Positions 52,596 to 64,000 of a DNA stretch of 64,000 nt are shown piece by piece. Made by a program: the position numbers and the translations under genes. The DNA lies in NCBI GenBank assembly GCA_034769895.1, contig CM068367.1, forward strand, positions 317,501,986 to 317,565,985. The letters run 5' to 3'. Under the pieces are notes generated by a model. The model worked only from the letters and a program-made list of their open reading frames with translations, searched no databases and had not been told where the DNA came from. Within the stretch, counting starts at the first letter, position 1. Each line of letters opens with the position of its first letter. This DNA is from Magicicada septendecula. Its lineage: Eukaryota > Arthropoda > Insecta > Hemiptera > Cicadidae.

Positions 52596-54558
52596 CTATG
52601 AACAGTTGAGAAAAAAATTAAGTAAAATGGCTGAAATTAGTATACAAATTTGGGTAAATATATGAATCTTTATATATTTTGATCAAACCGTTAGTACACT
52701 TTTTCAATTTTCTGTATTAGAATTGTCCAATTAAAAAAAATTGCGATGTTGGTACACTTGTAGCAACTGAAGAACTTTGTTGCTACAATGGATGCATAGT
52801 TTACATCTGGCAGTTGTATAATTGACGTACAGCATACACTGTTGTGTTTGATGTATTTGGTGATTTTTTTTCAACATTTTAAAACGCAGAGTCATTGTAT
52901 TAAGAACAATGGAGGATTATTATAAAAAAGAACTTGCATGAAATTTGTAAAATAGGTGAGATATGACATGATGAGAATACTGCAGGATATTTTTATGAAT
53001 GCCAGAATAAGTTGTTTAAAACGATACAAACACTTTTAAGATGATTGTGAATCATCTGAAGATGATGACACCATTGAAAGACAGAGCACCTAATGACCAC
53101 CAATGATATGAAACAAGTTAAAGTGGTAATTGGCAAATCACTATCAACAAAACTGCTGAAGAAGTATTTCATATGGCTCATACGAACTAATTTTATTAAT
53201 GTCTGGGGCATGACATGAGTGGCTGCAAAATTGTTCCAAAATTACTCCATGCACTAAAAGTTTCACTGTAAAAAAGTTGCTAAGCATACCAAGCATTGCT
53301 CAAATTTTTCTTCTTATTTTATATTATTATTAATATACTATTTCTTTTATGAAATTGCTAAACTGCTACAATTTTTGTTCAGACAAAGCTTTTCGTCATC
53401 TCTGACATCATCAGGTTTTGAACAACAGTTTAGCAATTTCATAAAAGAAATAGTAAGGATGGCTGCTAATTCAAACAATATGAAGAATGTTATTAATATA
53501 GTTGGATTACTATCTAAATATATGTAATTTACAAAATAAAATATATTCATGTTAAAACTTTTTTATTATATTATTAATAATATTTTGTGGTTTATATTGT
53601 ATAAATCCATACATATATGTTTGATCCAATATGAAAGTTCTTCTTTCCGTTTTCTTTTACAATCATGGCATTATGTTCTACAAGTTTTTACCACAAGCTT
53701 GGTCAGTAAAGAGTATTTTGGATATTTGGGGAATTTTATATGACTTTCATGAAACTATTCATACAAAAATAGCCACATTTATAGAAGGACAATATTTATG
53801 GAAACTGCACAACAAGAATTTAGATCAATGTCTGTTCAAGAAAATTGGGCAAATATAACACTAAATCAATGGCAATCACCATATTAACCAGCCATTGCTT
53901 CATGTCTTTTCTGAAATGTGACATCCTATTCCCAAGACTGACAAAATATAAAAAGCCAATGTTTTGTATCAGTTGAAAATATAAAACAAAAATCACCAAA
54001 CATGGTCAAGACTATATTACAAAATCCATTCTGGAATGTTTTGAAGACTGAAAAAATGTTGGCTTAATATGGATATTACTTTGAAGGCAACACCATAAAC
54101 ACAGAAGCATAAAGACATAATTTTTAAATAAATTGCTTGACTTTTTGATCAGCTTCATATTATTCAAATTAGTGTACACAAATTGATGTTTTCAATAAAA
54201 TTAAAGAAGTATGTGCAAACAAATATGTGCTAAAATGAATATTATTACATTATATGTATTTTATCATTTGCTCCTATACCCAAGGCAGTGTTAATCTATT
54301 CTAAAATAATCATTTGGGTATATATTTATACAATGATTTTTAAATTGAATAGTGAATAGTGCTTCTACATTTACTGAAAAAAGAGCATGAGAATTAGAGC
54401 ATGATGACTTGCATAAAACCTACTCAATAAGACTGCTAAAGGTTATTGTTTTATAAACTAAATATTTTACAAAAATAAGCTCTGAAGCAAATTCATTCTA
54501 TTTGATTCTTAAAACTACACTTAACTACAAGTAGTACAATTTAATTCAGTAGTAATAC
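52596..54558 (-). other. Intron of the aldo-keto reductase gene (1963 bp)
   Basis: It is bounded by donor GTATTA after CAG at 54559 and acceptor TTCATAG before 52595. It is AT-rich and holds a 30-bp perfect inverted repeat with a hammerhead-like motif (53336-53455). No coding sequence was seen. Confidence 0.8.
53336..53455. repeat. Inverted repeat with hammerhead-like loop
   Basis: Arms 53336-53365 and 53426-53455 are perfect 30-bp reverse complements, starting TACTATTTCTTTTATG. In the 60-base loop, on the minus strand (53391-53414), CTGATGA, T, GTCA-GAGA-TGAC and GAAA follow in order. It is possibly a small mobile element remnant. Confidence 0.6.
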
Positions 54559-54718
54559 CTGGAAATTTTCCTGTACTCTGCTTGGGTTTACACTCTTAGG
54601 TATGACAGCAACACCTAACTGGATAAGATGACGTAACAATATTTGCGCTGCAGTTTTACTATGAGCATTTGCAATTTTCTGTACTACTGGTTCTGTTAAT
54701 GGACTCAGCTCCACAATA
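54559..54718 (-). CDS. Aldo-keto reductase, penultimate coding exon
   Basis: The exon is 160 bp, between acceptor TTTCACACAG and donor GTATTA. It encodes VELSPLTEPVVQKIANAHSK, then TAAQILLRHLIQLGVAVIPK, then SVNPSRVQENFQ. The IPKS motif is the family signature containing the NADPH-binding Lys, and the RVQENFQ segment also contacts the cofactor. It begins with one base of a split codon and ends in phase 0. The exons with the catalytic Tyr and the start are not seen and must lie beyond the large inverted repeat to the right. Confidence 0.92.
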
Positions 54719-56117
54719 CTGTGTGAAAGGTGCACAAGATTATAATAAATTCAATACAGAATGTCATGTGAAAATACTTTATAATTGCTTTATAAAATAT
54801 AAGGGGCATTAAAAAAAAATGGACGACAATAATCTGAGTAAGTAGAGCCACACACAACTGGACTAGATCATAGGTACAGAAGAAATGGATAAAATCTGCT
54901 AACACACTTATGCTACTTTACATTCTATCTTCTCTTTGTATTATGCAATTAAAAAAAACAAGTTTTTTGTCTATATTTTCAGTGTGTGGAGTGTAAACAC
55001 ACACACACACAATATTATTCAGTGCAATCATGAAAAACAGCACTGCAACAGTGAGTCTGTTTTACACTGAATATAAATTTTTTTTATTCATTTAAGCCTT
55101 GGTTTTTAAGGACTTCTTTTCCAACATAATGTTGAAGTAGTTCTCAGTAATAAGTAATTAAAAGTACTTTAAATTTGTGTTACTGTACCTTACTCGGGCC
55201 GGGCGTCAATTGATGCGTTAAAATAGTTTTAAATCTTGACGTTCATATGAAAATTAACCAAGAGGTCGTCTAGTGTACTCGGCAGAGAATAATAGGACAA
55301 TGCAAATAACAAATACATATTCATAAGCTCACATAAAACATTATTTTATTTCTTTAACATGACATTCATTCCTTTTTTTCTACGTATTTCTATATAATTA
55401 TGTTACGACATACTGTGATAGCCCATTATAGGAGGTTATCAACTAAACATATTAAAAAGAAAACCAAATATTGAAAATACACATTATAATCGGTATACCT
55501 TAAATAATTAACGCAACCCAGTGTTTTTGTTCATTACATAATTTTCACACACCCATACATACATACATATTGTTACAACACAAATAAGCCACCCCAATAC
55601 CAGGGATGAAAAAGATGAATCTACTATATAAAAAATAATTTGAATAATAAAATGTTTAAATTAAAAGAAAATAAAATGACAATAACATGACAAACAACGA
55701 CATGACCTAACCCAAGTGATTGACCAAACAAACAGGAAAACAAAGAAGGGAAAAAACCGAAACCAAATAAGAATAAAGCCAATTGAAGGAAGTGAATGAA
55801 TCCATACAACCAAATGAAATAAAACCAAACGAGAAGGGGAGAACCAAACTTAAATGAAGCGAATGGAAATTGAAGGAGAAGAAGAAGAAAAAGGAAAATG
55901 AAACTAATTAAGTGTAAAGGAAATGAAGTGAAACCAAGGGATAAGAAACACCACAAATATGTAAGGGAGAAATGGTACACTCAAGTATAATATTGGGAAT
56001 AAAGCCAATGATTATCCAATATCAGAAATAAATATTATTATCAATTGAATAATTAATGTAACTGTTTTAACCAAAACCCAGTAAAGTAATATAATAAAAA
56101 GAAAAGTACACTAACCC
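54719..56117. other. Probable upstream intron, no further exon seen
   Basis: AT-rich sequence with a short CA-type repeat near 55003. No other reductase exon was recognised. The large inverted repeat may begin somewhere here, since its right arm runs past the window end. Confidence 0.45.
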
Positions 56118-58756
56118 AAGAATTAGAGTTAGATGTAATAAAATTCTATAGAAATATAACCTTCGTAATACTATGTATAATATTTGTAAAGAAAGAAATA
56201 GTGAGAAAGTGAGAAAGTAAAGTGACAAAGAGAAGTAATTATAGGGATTACCCACTAAGAAACACTTAATGTAAACAGTTAAAGAGTGCAATAGTGAAAG
56301 TGTAAAACCCCAAAATAGTTAGAAACCATATTTATGGTAATAAAATGCTTAATAATCAATAATAAACAATAATTGATTAATGATGAATCAAATAATAATT
56401 AAGAATAAGGTTTTAATGATAGAATTAGATGTAAGCACTTCATAATGTGGAATAAACACTGAAGAGTGATGAGGAAACACTATGTGATTAAAAGTGAACC
56501 AAATTAATAATTAAAAATATATGGTTAATGATAATATTAAATGTAAACAATTAGTAATAAGAAATGAACACTGGAAGGTGATGATGACATTGTTAATTAA
56601 TAAGAAAATTAAGTTTAATTGTAAACAATTGTAATTAAAAGGGAGAATCCCATGAAAAGATAAACAGCTAGTGTTAACATGGATTGAAGGTAGAGTTTAA
56701 TTAGGGAATAAGAAGTTAATAATGTAATAAATAAACACCCCAGATTATAAGGGAAAATCAATTAAGTAAATTCAAAAGGTGTGATATTGCTTAACACTCA
56801 AAAAATAGTAATTACTGAAATGAGTTATAAACAAACTTTACTTAATAATTGTTAAATAATTGTGTAATTATATTTATGAATAGGATATGACTGAAGAAAT
56901 TGTACAGAGCATATGCCTAGATGTTATGTTTTTAATTGATGAAGAATAGGGAGTGGTAGCCATATTGTTAACAAAGGCAAAATAGATAATTAAGAAGTTA
57001 AGACAATACAAATCTAATTACACTAGAAAATCAGTTAAGGTAGAAAATAACAGAACCATACAAATGGGATAATAAACAAAACAAAACACATTAGAATAAA
57101 ATGAGACATCATTTGTATAAATTCAGTAAATATGGTCAATGGCTACTAGTGCCTCTGAAATGCCTAACTGTCAAAACAAATAATTACAAATTGTATAAAA
57201 TCCACAAGGAAAGTAACAAATCTAAGGTGAGTAACTAGCCAAGAATAATGTGTAAATCATTTTAAAAGAAAAATGTTACAATAAGAACTTAAATTAAAAG
57301 AAATATGTAATTAACAAATGTTAACATAATTGTACAAAAGTTAATATCTAATAGACCACAACCTTATGAGGTATTAATTTAATCTTTGAAAGGAAAGACA
57401 AACAGTAGTGATAATCTTTAATACCCAGGAAGGAAGACAGAAGAATAAAATCAATCAGAAAATATACATTAATTTTGAATAAAAATTCTAATATGATAAC
57501 AATGGTAATAAACCATGCCTTTTCCAATCAAAGGGTTTAGGTTACCATAGAAACGAGCCGTTGGTTACTAATTTTCCGTTAATTTTCTTTACTCGTATAA
57601 TGACGCTTATGTAGTAGGGATGCAAGATTTTGTATGACATAAATTTTACTTTAAAATGTTAAAAAACTAGTCAAAAGTCAAAAACATATACAAGTGAGAA
57701 GGAGATGAAGAGTAATAACATTTAACTAATGTCCAGGAACAATATAAATGAAAATTAAAAGAAGAAATTCCCAAGACTAATCTGAAAAGGATGCCAGCAG
57801 CCTAAATAACTCAAAATTGAGGAATTTTCCATTTCAAATGAACAACGATCTATCACAAACCTTCTGACTGATAAGTATCATTTAAATACCCTAATTCCAG
57901 GAATCAAAACACTTTAAATATTTCTCAAATCTATACAAACTCTCACTATGAATCGAAAATAATTTCTTTCAAGGATTAAATAAAATAAACTTATATAGAA
58001 AAACTTGTTAACTAAAAAATAACCTCGCACTAGATTGCGAACTTTTGAAACACATATTACTACACTGCAGAACAAATTGTAGCCACACTTTATATTATTT
58101 AAGTACGAATAATGTACGGTAGTGTACTTTTTTATTGTAATCATATTTAATGTTTTCCTTGTAATCAAAAGGACTCCAGATTTTGAACGAGAATAATTGT
58201 AAACTATAAACCGCAGCCATTACTGCATCAGAATAACTCGTTTCAGTATCGATTCATCAACTGAGATAAAGCGTTTCATGTTTAATGTCGGAGCAAATTT
58301 ATTAAATACCGAATAATAATATTATTGTCAAATTGCATAATTACCAAACAACCATTAAAGAAACAGTACAGAGTGTAACCATTGTTTTATTTCATAGGGA
58401 ATTGTATTATATATGTGTGTGTTAGCGAACTTACAGAAGGGACGACTAGTGCTTTCGCTACCAGTTCGATACAGCAAGCTGTACGAAGGCAGGAACCGAT
58501 TCGAATGCCCCGGCCGTCATCACTGAAAACACCTTTTTAACACATTATTTCATAAATTTAATTGTTTTCAACAAACAATTTGGCGCCACCCGGGATTCAC
58601 AAACCCCTATGTAATTACAGGTAGGTTTCCACTCGGTTGTACTGATAATTGTGACAATGCTACGGACTTCATTAGCGGCAACCATTGATGTAACGACAAG
58701 GTGCGAGACGAACGCACTAAATAACACATAAAACTGGTACACATTTACAGAGACGT
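56118..58756. repeat. Left arm of giant inverted repeat
   Basis: It is the reverse complement, with many differences, of 58892-64000 once the Tigger insertion is removed. Examples: AAGAATTAGAGTTAGATG (56118) against the last 18 bases of the window, CAGGAAGGAAGACAGAAGAA (57427) against 60206-60226, CATAGGGAATTGTATTATA (58394) against 59246-59265, and TGGCGCCACCCGGGATTCA (58581) against 59035-59053. No ORF is kept in either arm. Confidence 0.85.
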
Positions 58757-58771
58757 ACCAAACTCTTCGTT

Positions 58772-58773
<2 letters not shown>

Positions 58774-58811
<38 letters not shown>
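58774..58811. repeat. AT microsatellite in the loop of the inverted repeat
   Basis: About 18 TA units lie between TTACAATAT and ATATTGTAAC, themselves complementary. It lies in the 135-base spacer between the arms. Confidence 0.9.
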
Positions 58812-58813
<2 letters not shown>

Positions 58814-60710
58814 AACATCAAAAAGATGTTACGTCCGCCTTGTTTAAGCCCCGCGATGGAAGCCAATCTGTAACGTCAAGCCGAAGCCGTCTCTGTTAAA
58901 CGTGTATATGTTGTGTGTTTGCCTCACACTGGTGTCGTTACTTCAATGTTTTGCGCTAGCGAAGTCAGCAGTGATGTTTCAAATTACCAGTACAGCGCAA
59001 GTGGAAACCTTACCTGTCATTCCATAGGGGTTTATGAATCCCGGGTGGCGCCAAATTGTTTATTTAAAACAATTAAAATAATAAATAACGTGACAAAAGT
59101 GTTTTAAGCTATGACGGCCGGGAGTATTCGAATTTGTTCCCGCCTTCGTACGACCTACTGAATCAAGCAGGTAGTTTGTCGAGTTGCAGCGTGAGCGCTG
59201 GCCGTCAATTCTGGAAGTTCGCTAAAATGCACAAATTATACAATACATTTCCCTATGAAATAAAAACAATGGTTACACTCTGTACTAGTTTCTTTAATTA
59301 TTGATTGGTAATTATACAGTTTGACAAGAAAATTATATTTGGTTATTCAACAATTTTGCACCGACAATTGATATGAGACAATCTCTCTAGGGTTTGGCGA
59401 AATCGATTTTGGAACAATTCATACGGCCTAAGATGGCTACAGTTTAGTTTGTTTACAATCTGTTCCGTTTAAAATCTAGGTTCTTTTGATTATGAGAAAA
59501 AACATTAATTATGATTACAATAAAAAGTACACTACCTTACATTATTCGTACTTAAATAATATAATGTGTAGCTACAATTTGTTCCTGCTGTGTAGTAAAG
59601 TGTGTTTCAAAAGTTGCAGTTTAACATTAGGTTATTTTCTTAATTAATAAATTTTCAGTGTTTGTTTATTTTACTTAATCTTTGAAAGAAATTATATTCA
59701 GTTTACAGTGAGAGTTCAGATAACTGTGAGAAATATTTAAAGTGAGTTTATTTCAGGAAATTGGGTAATTCAATGAGACTTGTCAAATCAGAAGGCTTGT
59801 GATAAACCGTTGTTCAGGTGAAATAGAATAGTCATCAATTTTGAATGATTTGGGCTGCTGGCATCTTTTTCATGTTAGTTGTGGTAATTTCTTCATTTAA
59901 TTTTTATTCAAATTGGTCCTTGGCATCAGTTAAATGTTATTGCTCCTCGTCTTCTTCTTACTTGTTCATGTTTTTGAATTTTGACTACTTTTTATACATT
60001 TTAAATGAAAATTTAGGCCATTCAAAATCTGGCGTCTAATCTGCATGATCGTCACTTATAGAGTACTATAAATTAATGGAAAATTTGTAACCAACGTCTG
60101 TTGTCATGGTTACAAATTAATCCTGATTGGTTAATATTGGCTTATAACCATTGTTATCAAATTTGAATTTTTATTCAAAATTACTGTATATCTTCTGAAT
60201 GCTTTTATTCTTCTGTCTTCCTTCCTGTGTATTAAATATTATCACTACTGTTACTATTTCATTTCAAAGATTGTTTTGATATCCCATAAGGTTGGGTTCT
60301 ATAAAATATTAATGTTTGTACATTTATGTTAATATTTGTTAATTACATTTCTCTTTTAATTTAAGCCCTTATTCTAACATTTTTCTTTTAAAATGATTTA
60401 CAAATTATCCTTGGCTATTTATTCGCTTTGGATTTGTTAATTTCCTTGTTGATTTTATACAATTTGTAGTTATTTGTTTTTGACAGTTAGGCATTTCCTA
60501 GGCCCTAGTAGCCACTGATTATATTTACAGTAGACGCCCTCTTAACCGGTCAGCTTGGGACCAGGGGGTCGGTCGGTTAACGAAATGGCCGGTTAAACCG
60601 AACAAAATCAAACACTTGTACAGTACTGTATCTAATTACTGTAGTAAAATAGTTTACGTACCTTTTTCTTGTCCGTCTGGTGGCCTTTTCTCTATATTTA
60701 ATTCAACGCG

Positions 60711-60736
60711 TTTCAGGACATATGCCCCATCATCAG
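60711..60736 (-). ncRNA. Hammerhead-like motif inside Tigger
   Basis: On the minus strand CTGATGA, T, a weak GGGC/GTCC stem and GAAACGCG follow in order. The following AT-rich stretch (AAATATTAAAAA near 60766) resembles that beside the motif in the fold-back element, so a small element may be nested here. Confidence 0.3.
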
Positions 60737-60950
60737 GAATATCCCTTGTTGAAGTTCGTCGATCGTTAAAATATTAAAAACACTGTATATACAATTTTAC
60801 ACATAACAATAAATATAATATAAACATAAAAAACGCATAAAATACCCAAATTTGAGACACACGCGATATCTAAACATGGATCTAAGTACTGTATCGTTAA
60901 AAGTTGTTTATTTTACAGACATAACATTAACACTGTATACAGTATTTCAG

Positions 60951-62564
60951 TTACACTTTAAAAAAATCCGTGATTGTTTTTTGCTTTTTAAGTTTGGATG
61001 AATTTTTAAAAGGGTGGTCACGCCACTTTCGCATAAACATGACATCGACACCAGACGCCTCACCTTGTTGTTCGACGTATCGCACTGCCAGCTGTAATGC
61101 TTCCAATGCGTCTTTGTGACTGACTTTTCCCTCGCTGTCTTCTTCTTTTTCTTCTATGATCCCATCTTCGTCAATATCAGTTTGCTGGCAGACAACACTT
61201 ATGATTTCCTCATCAGCCAAAGTTTCGTTTTCAAGCTCTTGATCACCATTTATCCATTCTTCGACATCTCTTTCTTCGCATTCTGCCATTATTTTTTGCA
61301 GATCACAGAGTAAACTTTGATTGTCGTTATCTGGGACACGTGTATTTTCTTCCGTTATCTGGTCAACGTAATTCTCAATGCCTGGCCAAGCTTTCCTCCA
61401 TGATTTTATAAAAGCAGTGTGGGGAATTTCTTCAAACGCAGCTGCTATCATGTACACCACATCTTTGATGTTTATAGTCTTTACAGCGTCTACAAGTCCT
61501 GAGTTTTCATCTTCCATTTTACCCAAAATTTCAGATAACAATTTTCGCCTATACCGTCTTTTGAAACTTGCAATAACTCCCTGGTCCATAGGTTGTATGA
61601 GACTAGTTACGTTAGGAGGCAAAAATAAAACGCTGATGTCTTCCTCACATACTAATTGATCAGCACTGGGGTGGGTCGGTGCATTGTCAATGACAAGTAG
61701 AGCTTTTACAGGCAATTTTAGATTGATTAAATGGCTTTTAACTTTTGGTATGAATTGCGTTGTAAACCATTCTTTGAAAAGATGGGAGTCCATCCACGCA
61801 GATTTTTGAGATCTATAGTAAACCGGAAGGGCTTCCATCTTAACATGTTTAAACACACGCGGTTTCTTCGATTTACCAATCACAAAAAGAGGAATCTTAT
61901 GTGTACCCGCGGCATTGCTACAGAGAGCAACAGTCAATCTTTCTTTGTTAACTTTCATTCCCGGTGCTGATTTTTCATCTGCCATAGCGAAAGTGTGTTT
62001 TGGTAGAAGTTTGAAATTTAAGCCCGTTTCATCTAGGTTATATATCTGCTCTGGTTTAAGTTCTTTTTCGTTTATGATTTTTACGAGTTCCTTTGTAAAT
62101 TCATCTACTGCTCCTGGATTAGCGGACAGCTTTTCCCCACACACATCAAGCACATGTGTTCCATGCCGTTTTTTCCACCTCGATAACCACCCATCACTAG
62201 CAACAAATTCGGCCTGGTTTTCGAGTTTTTTGTGAAAACATAAGGCCTTTTCTTTTAATATTGGCCCACTAATCGGCGTACCTTTTCGACGTTGTTGGAC
62301 AAACCATACCCAAAGGGCATCATCAACAATCTCGTTGGTTGGTTTTCTAATTGTGCAACGGGACTCGAGTACTTTTTGTGATTCAACTTGCATACAGTAA
62401 TCCTGAAGTGAATTTCTGTTTCTCCGCCAGTCGTTGACAGTACTTTTTCCCACGCCTAATTCGTTACATATTAATTGTACCAATTCACCTTTGTCCAAAC
62501 GTTCTAAGGCGTTAAGTTTTTGCGTGATACTGATTACTACACGTTTCCGTTTTTTGTCACTCAT
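60951..62564 (-). CDS. Tigger/pogo transposase, open reading frame
   Basis: It encodes 537 residues from the ATG at 62564, where MSDKKRKRVVISITQKL matches the usual start of the family; an upstream in-frame ATG at 62654 adds 30 unrelated residues. The order is a pipsqueak-type helix-turn-helix (about 5-55, with LGVGKSTVNDWRRNR), a CENP-B-type DNA-binding domain (about 75-145, with GWLSRWKKRHG) and a DDE domain with Asp178 (YNLDETG), Asp293 (VIDNAPTH) and Asp327 (QPMDQGV). An acidic linker and the typical KWRDHPFK end TITDFF follow. No stop or shift was found, so it may encode an active cut-and-paste enzyme with TA targets. Confidence 0.93.
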   Translation of the reverse strand: MSDKKRKRVVISITQKLNALERLDKGELVQLICNELGVGKSTVNDWRRNRNSLQDYCMQVESQKVLESRCTIRKPTNEIVDDALWVWFVQQRRKGTPISGPILKEKALCFHKKLENQAEFVASDGWLSRWKKRHGTHVLDVCGEKLSANPGAVDEFTKELVKIINEKELKPEQIYNLDETGLNFKLLPKHTFAMADEKSAPGMKVNKERLTVALCSNAAGTHKIPLFVIGKSKKPRVFKHVKMEALPVYYRSQKSAWMDSHLFKEWFTTQFIPKVKSHLINLKLPVKALLVIDNAPTHPSADQLVCEEDISVLFLPPNVTSLIQPMDQGVIASFKRRYRRKLLSEILGKMEDENSGLVDAVKTINIKDVVYMIAAAFEEIPHTAFIKSWRKAWPGIENYVDQITEENTRVPDNDNQSLLCDLQKIMAECEERDVEEWINGDQELENETLADEEIISVVCQQTDIDEDGIIEEKEEDSEGKVSHKDALEALQLAVRYVEQQGEASGVDVMFMRKWRDHPFKNSSKLKKQKTITDFFKV

Positions 62565-64000
62565 GTTTGTAGCACACGAAAAAAATAATGAAACTGTACT
62601 TACAGTAGTACCCAGTACAGTAATAATCGACACGTCTTCACATTGACAAATCAACCACTAAACTGACTAAAGACGTTCAATAAAATAAACAAGTGCAAAT
62701 CATGAAACTTTTGACATGCCGGTGAGCCGTGTCGGTGTAATTTCACATTTATGTTTACGCGGTACAATCGAAAGCCGCTTGATTACTAAAAACATAGTGT
62801 AGATAATGTATAAACATCCGTTGAATTAACGGATATCGAAAGCGTGGGAAACAGACGAGTCTGAGGGTCGGCTGGTTAAAGCGGTAATCAAAAGCCGCTT
62901 GACTACTAAAAACAAATAGAAAATGTAGGTACAGTACATCCGTTTAATTAACGGATATCGAAAGCGTGGGAAACAGACGAGTCTGGACGGTTAAAGCGGC
63001 GGCCGGTTGATCCGAGGCCGGTTAAGAGGGCGTCTACTGTACTTATTTTATACAAATTATATCTCATTTTATTCTAATGTTTTGTTTTGTTATTATAATT
63101 GATTGGTTTATTTGTTGGTGTGTTTTGGATCTGTTTTTATCCTATTTTTATGTTTCTATTATTTTCTACATAACTAATTTTCTAGTGTAATTAGAACTGT
63201 ATTGTTTCAACTTCTTATTTATCTATTTAGCCCTTGTTAACAATATGGCTACTACTTATTATTCTTTATCACATAAAACATAACATTTAGGCCTATGGTC
63301 TGTACAATTCCTCCAGCCATATCCTATTCATAACTTTAATTAAACAATTTTTTAACAGTTATTAGGTAAAGTTTGTTTACAATTCATTTCATTCTTTATT
63401 ATTGTTTGGGTGATAAACATCATCACACCATTTAAACTTCCTTAATCGATTATCCCTTATAACCTGGGGTGTTTATTGATTTCATTTTTAATTTCTTATT
63501 TCTTAAATAATATCTACCTTCTATCCATGGTAACACCAACTGTTTACCCTTCATGGGATTCTCCCTTTTAAATACTATTGTACTAAATTAAACTTAATTT
63601 CTTTAACAATAAAATTCTTTTTTAAATAATACTGTCATCATCACTCTTCAGTGTTCATTTCATATTACTAAGTGTTTACATCTAATACTATCATTAATAA
63701 CATTCTTAATTATTAATATGGTTCACCGTTAGTCATTTAGTGTTTATTATAGCTTATTTATTAAACGTTTTTTATTTATCACTTTGTTTCCTAATTATTT
63801 TGGGGTTTTTACACTTTCACTTTTGCACTTCTTAAATGTTTTATTTTAAGTGTTTATAAATGGGTAATCCCTATAATTACTTTTTCTTCGTCACTTAGTT
63901 AATTTTATTTTCTCACCATCTCACTCTTTATAAATATTATCTATACTATAAACAAAGTTTGTCTTTATAGAGTTTTTTATCACATCTAACTCTAATTCTT

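Larger units (their letters stand above)
60528..63039 (-). mobile_element. Tigger/pogo-type DNA transposon
   Basis: The ends are inverted repeats: CAGTAGACGCCCTCTTAACC at the left and its reverse complement at the right. TA flanks both sides (60526-60527, 63040-63041). The length is 2512 bp. The left arm of the large inverted repeat shows the uninterrupted site near 57140. Near the right end a subterminal motif ATTAACGGATATCGAAAGCG is repeated twice. Confidence 0.93.
58892..64000. repeat. Right arm of giant inverted repeat (runs off the window)
   Basis: It is the mirror of 56118-58756. Minus the 2512-bp Tigger it is about 2.6 kb long, equal to the left arm. It still matches at base 64000, so the repeat continues. 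Confidence 0.85.

Noticed and set aside
55624..55980. 118-codon hydrophobic minus-strand frame, and a similar one at 56067
   Set aside because: It is AT-rich low-complexity sequence at or near the inverted repeat; the second lies within the arm and is not open in the mirror copy, so it is treated as chance.
1..64000. CRISPR arrays, operons or bacterial ribosome-binding sites
   Set aside because: The sequence is eukaryotic; repeats are LTRs, microsatellites and inverted repeats, and no spaced short direct repeats were seen.

Overview
The window is eukaryotic and most likely from an arthropod, probably an insect with a repeat-rich, AT-rich genome. The evidence is spliced gene structure, Ty3/Gypsy-type LTR retrotransposons, piggyBac and Tigger/pogo DNA transposons, and tRNA-derived SINEs. 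Only one ordinary host gene is visible: the last two coding exons of an aldo-keto reductase, minus strand, 52464-54718. Almost everything else is mobile DNA.

Layout. (1) 1-2073 and 39107-41985 are the two halves of old related LTR elements (called H and G here). (2) 2074-39106 is one nested block inserted into G and bounded by a 4-bp target duplication CACT. It holds copies of one family with about 1.27-kb LTRs and a tRNA-Lys-type primer site. Two copies lack most of pol (A, B). A third stretch is truncated and folded back on an inverted LTR around a SINE (12.9-18.8 kb). One autonomous but damaged copy (F, 19.1-26.6 kb) has gag and pol. (3) 26748-37979 is a second Ty3/Gypsy family (D), arranged LTR-body-LTR-body-LTR, inserted into the 3' LTR of F with target duplication ATAT. 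(4) 39914-40384 is a fold-back element inside G. (5) 42612-45111 is a decayed piggyBac. (6) 46830-51993 is another pol-less LTR element (E). (7) 52464-54718 is the reductase gene end. (8) 56118-64000 is a very large old inverted repeat upstream of those exons, probably in an intron, with a Tigger element (60528-63039, long open transposase) in its right arm.

How the parts relate. Families H, G, A/B, F and E have divergent LTRs but share a 3' region of about 400 bases, ending in a hairpin beside the polypurine tract whose stems covary between families. A/B and E carry no working pol; they encode a coiled-coil Gag-like part followed by an unrecognised domain ending in DGG-stop, and G keeps the tail of it. 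A/B share their Gag N-terminus with F, so F is a plausible helper. F Gag carries a RanBP2-type zinc finger where a CCHC knuckle is expected.

Most promising for follow-up: the covarying hairpin, a second covarying hairpin in the 3' untranslated part of F and G, the DGG-tailed protein family, the RanBP2-type finger, the chimeric middle LTR of D, and the hammerhead-like motifs. Boundaries were read by eye from repeats and are accurate to a few bases where a target duplication is cited, and looser elsewhere.
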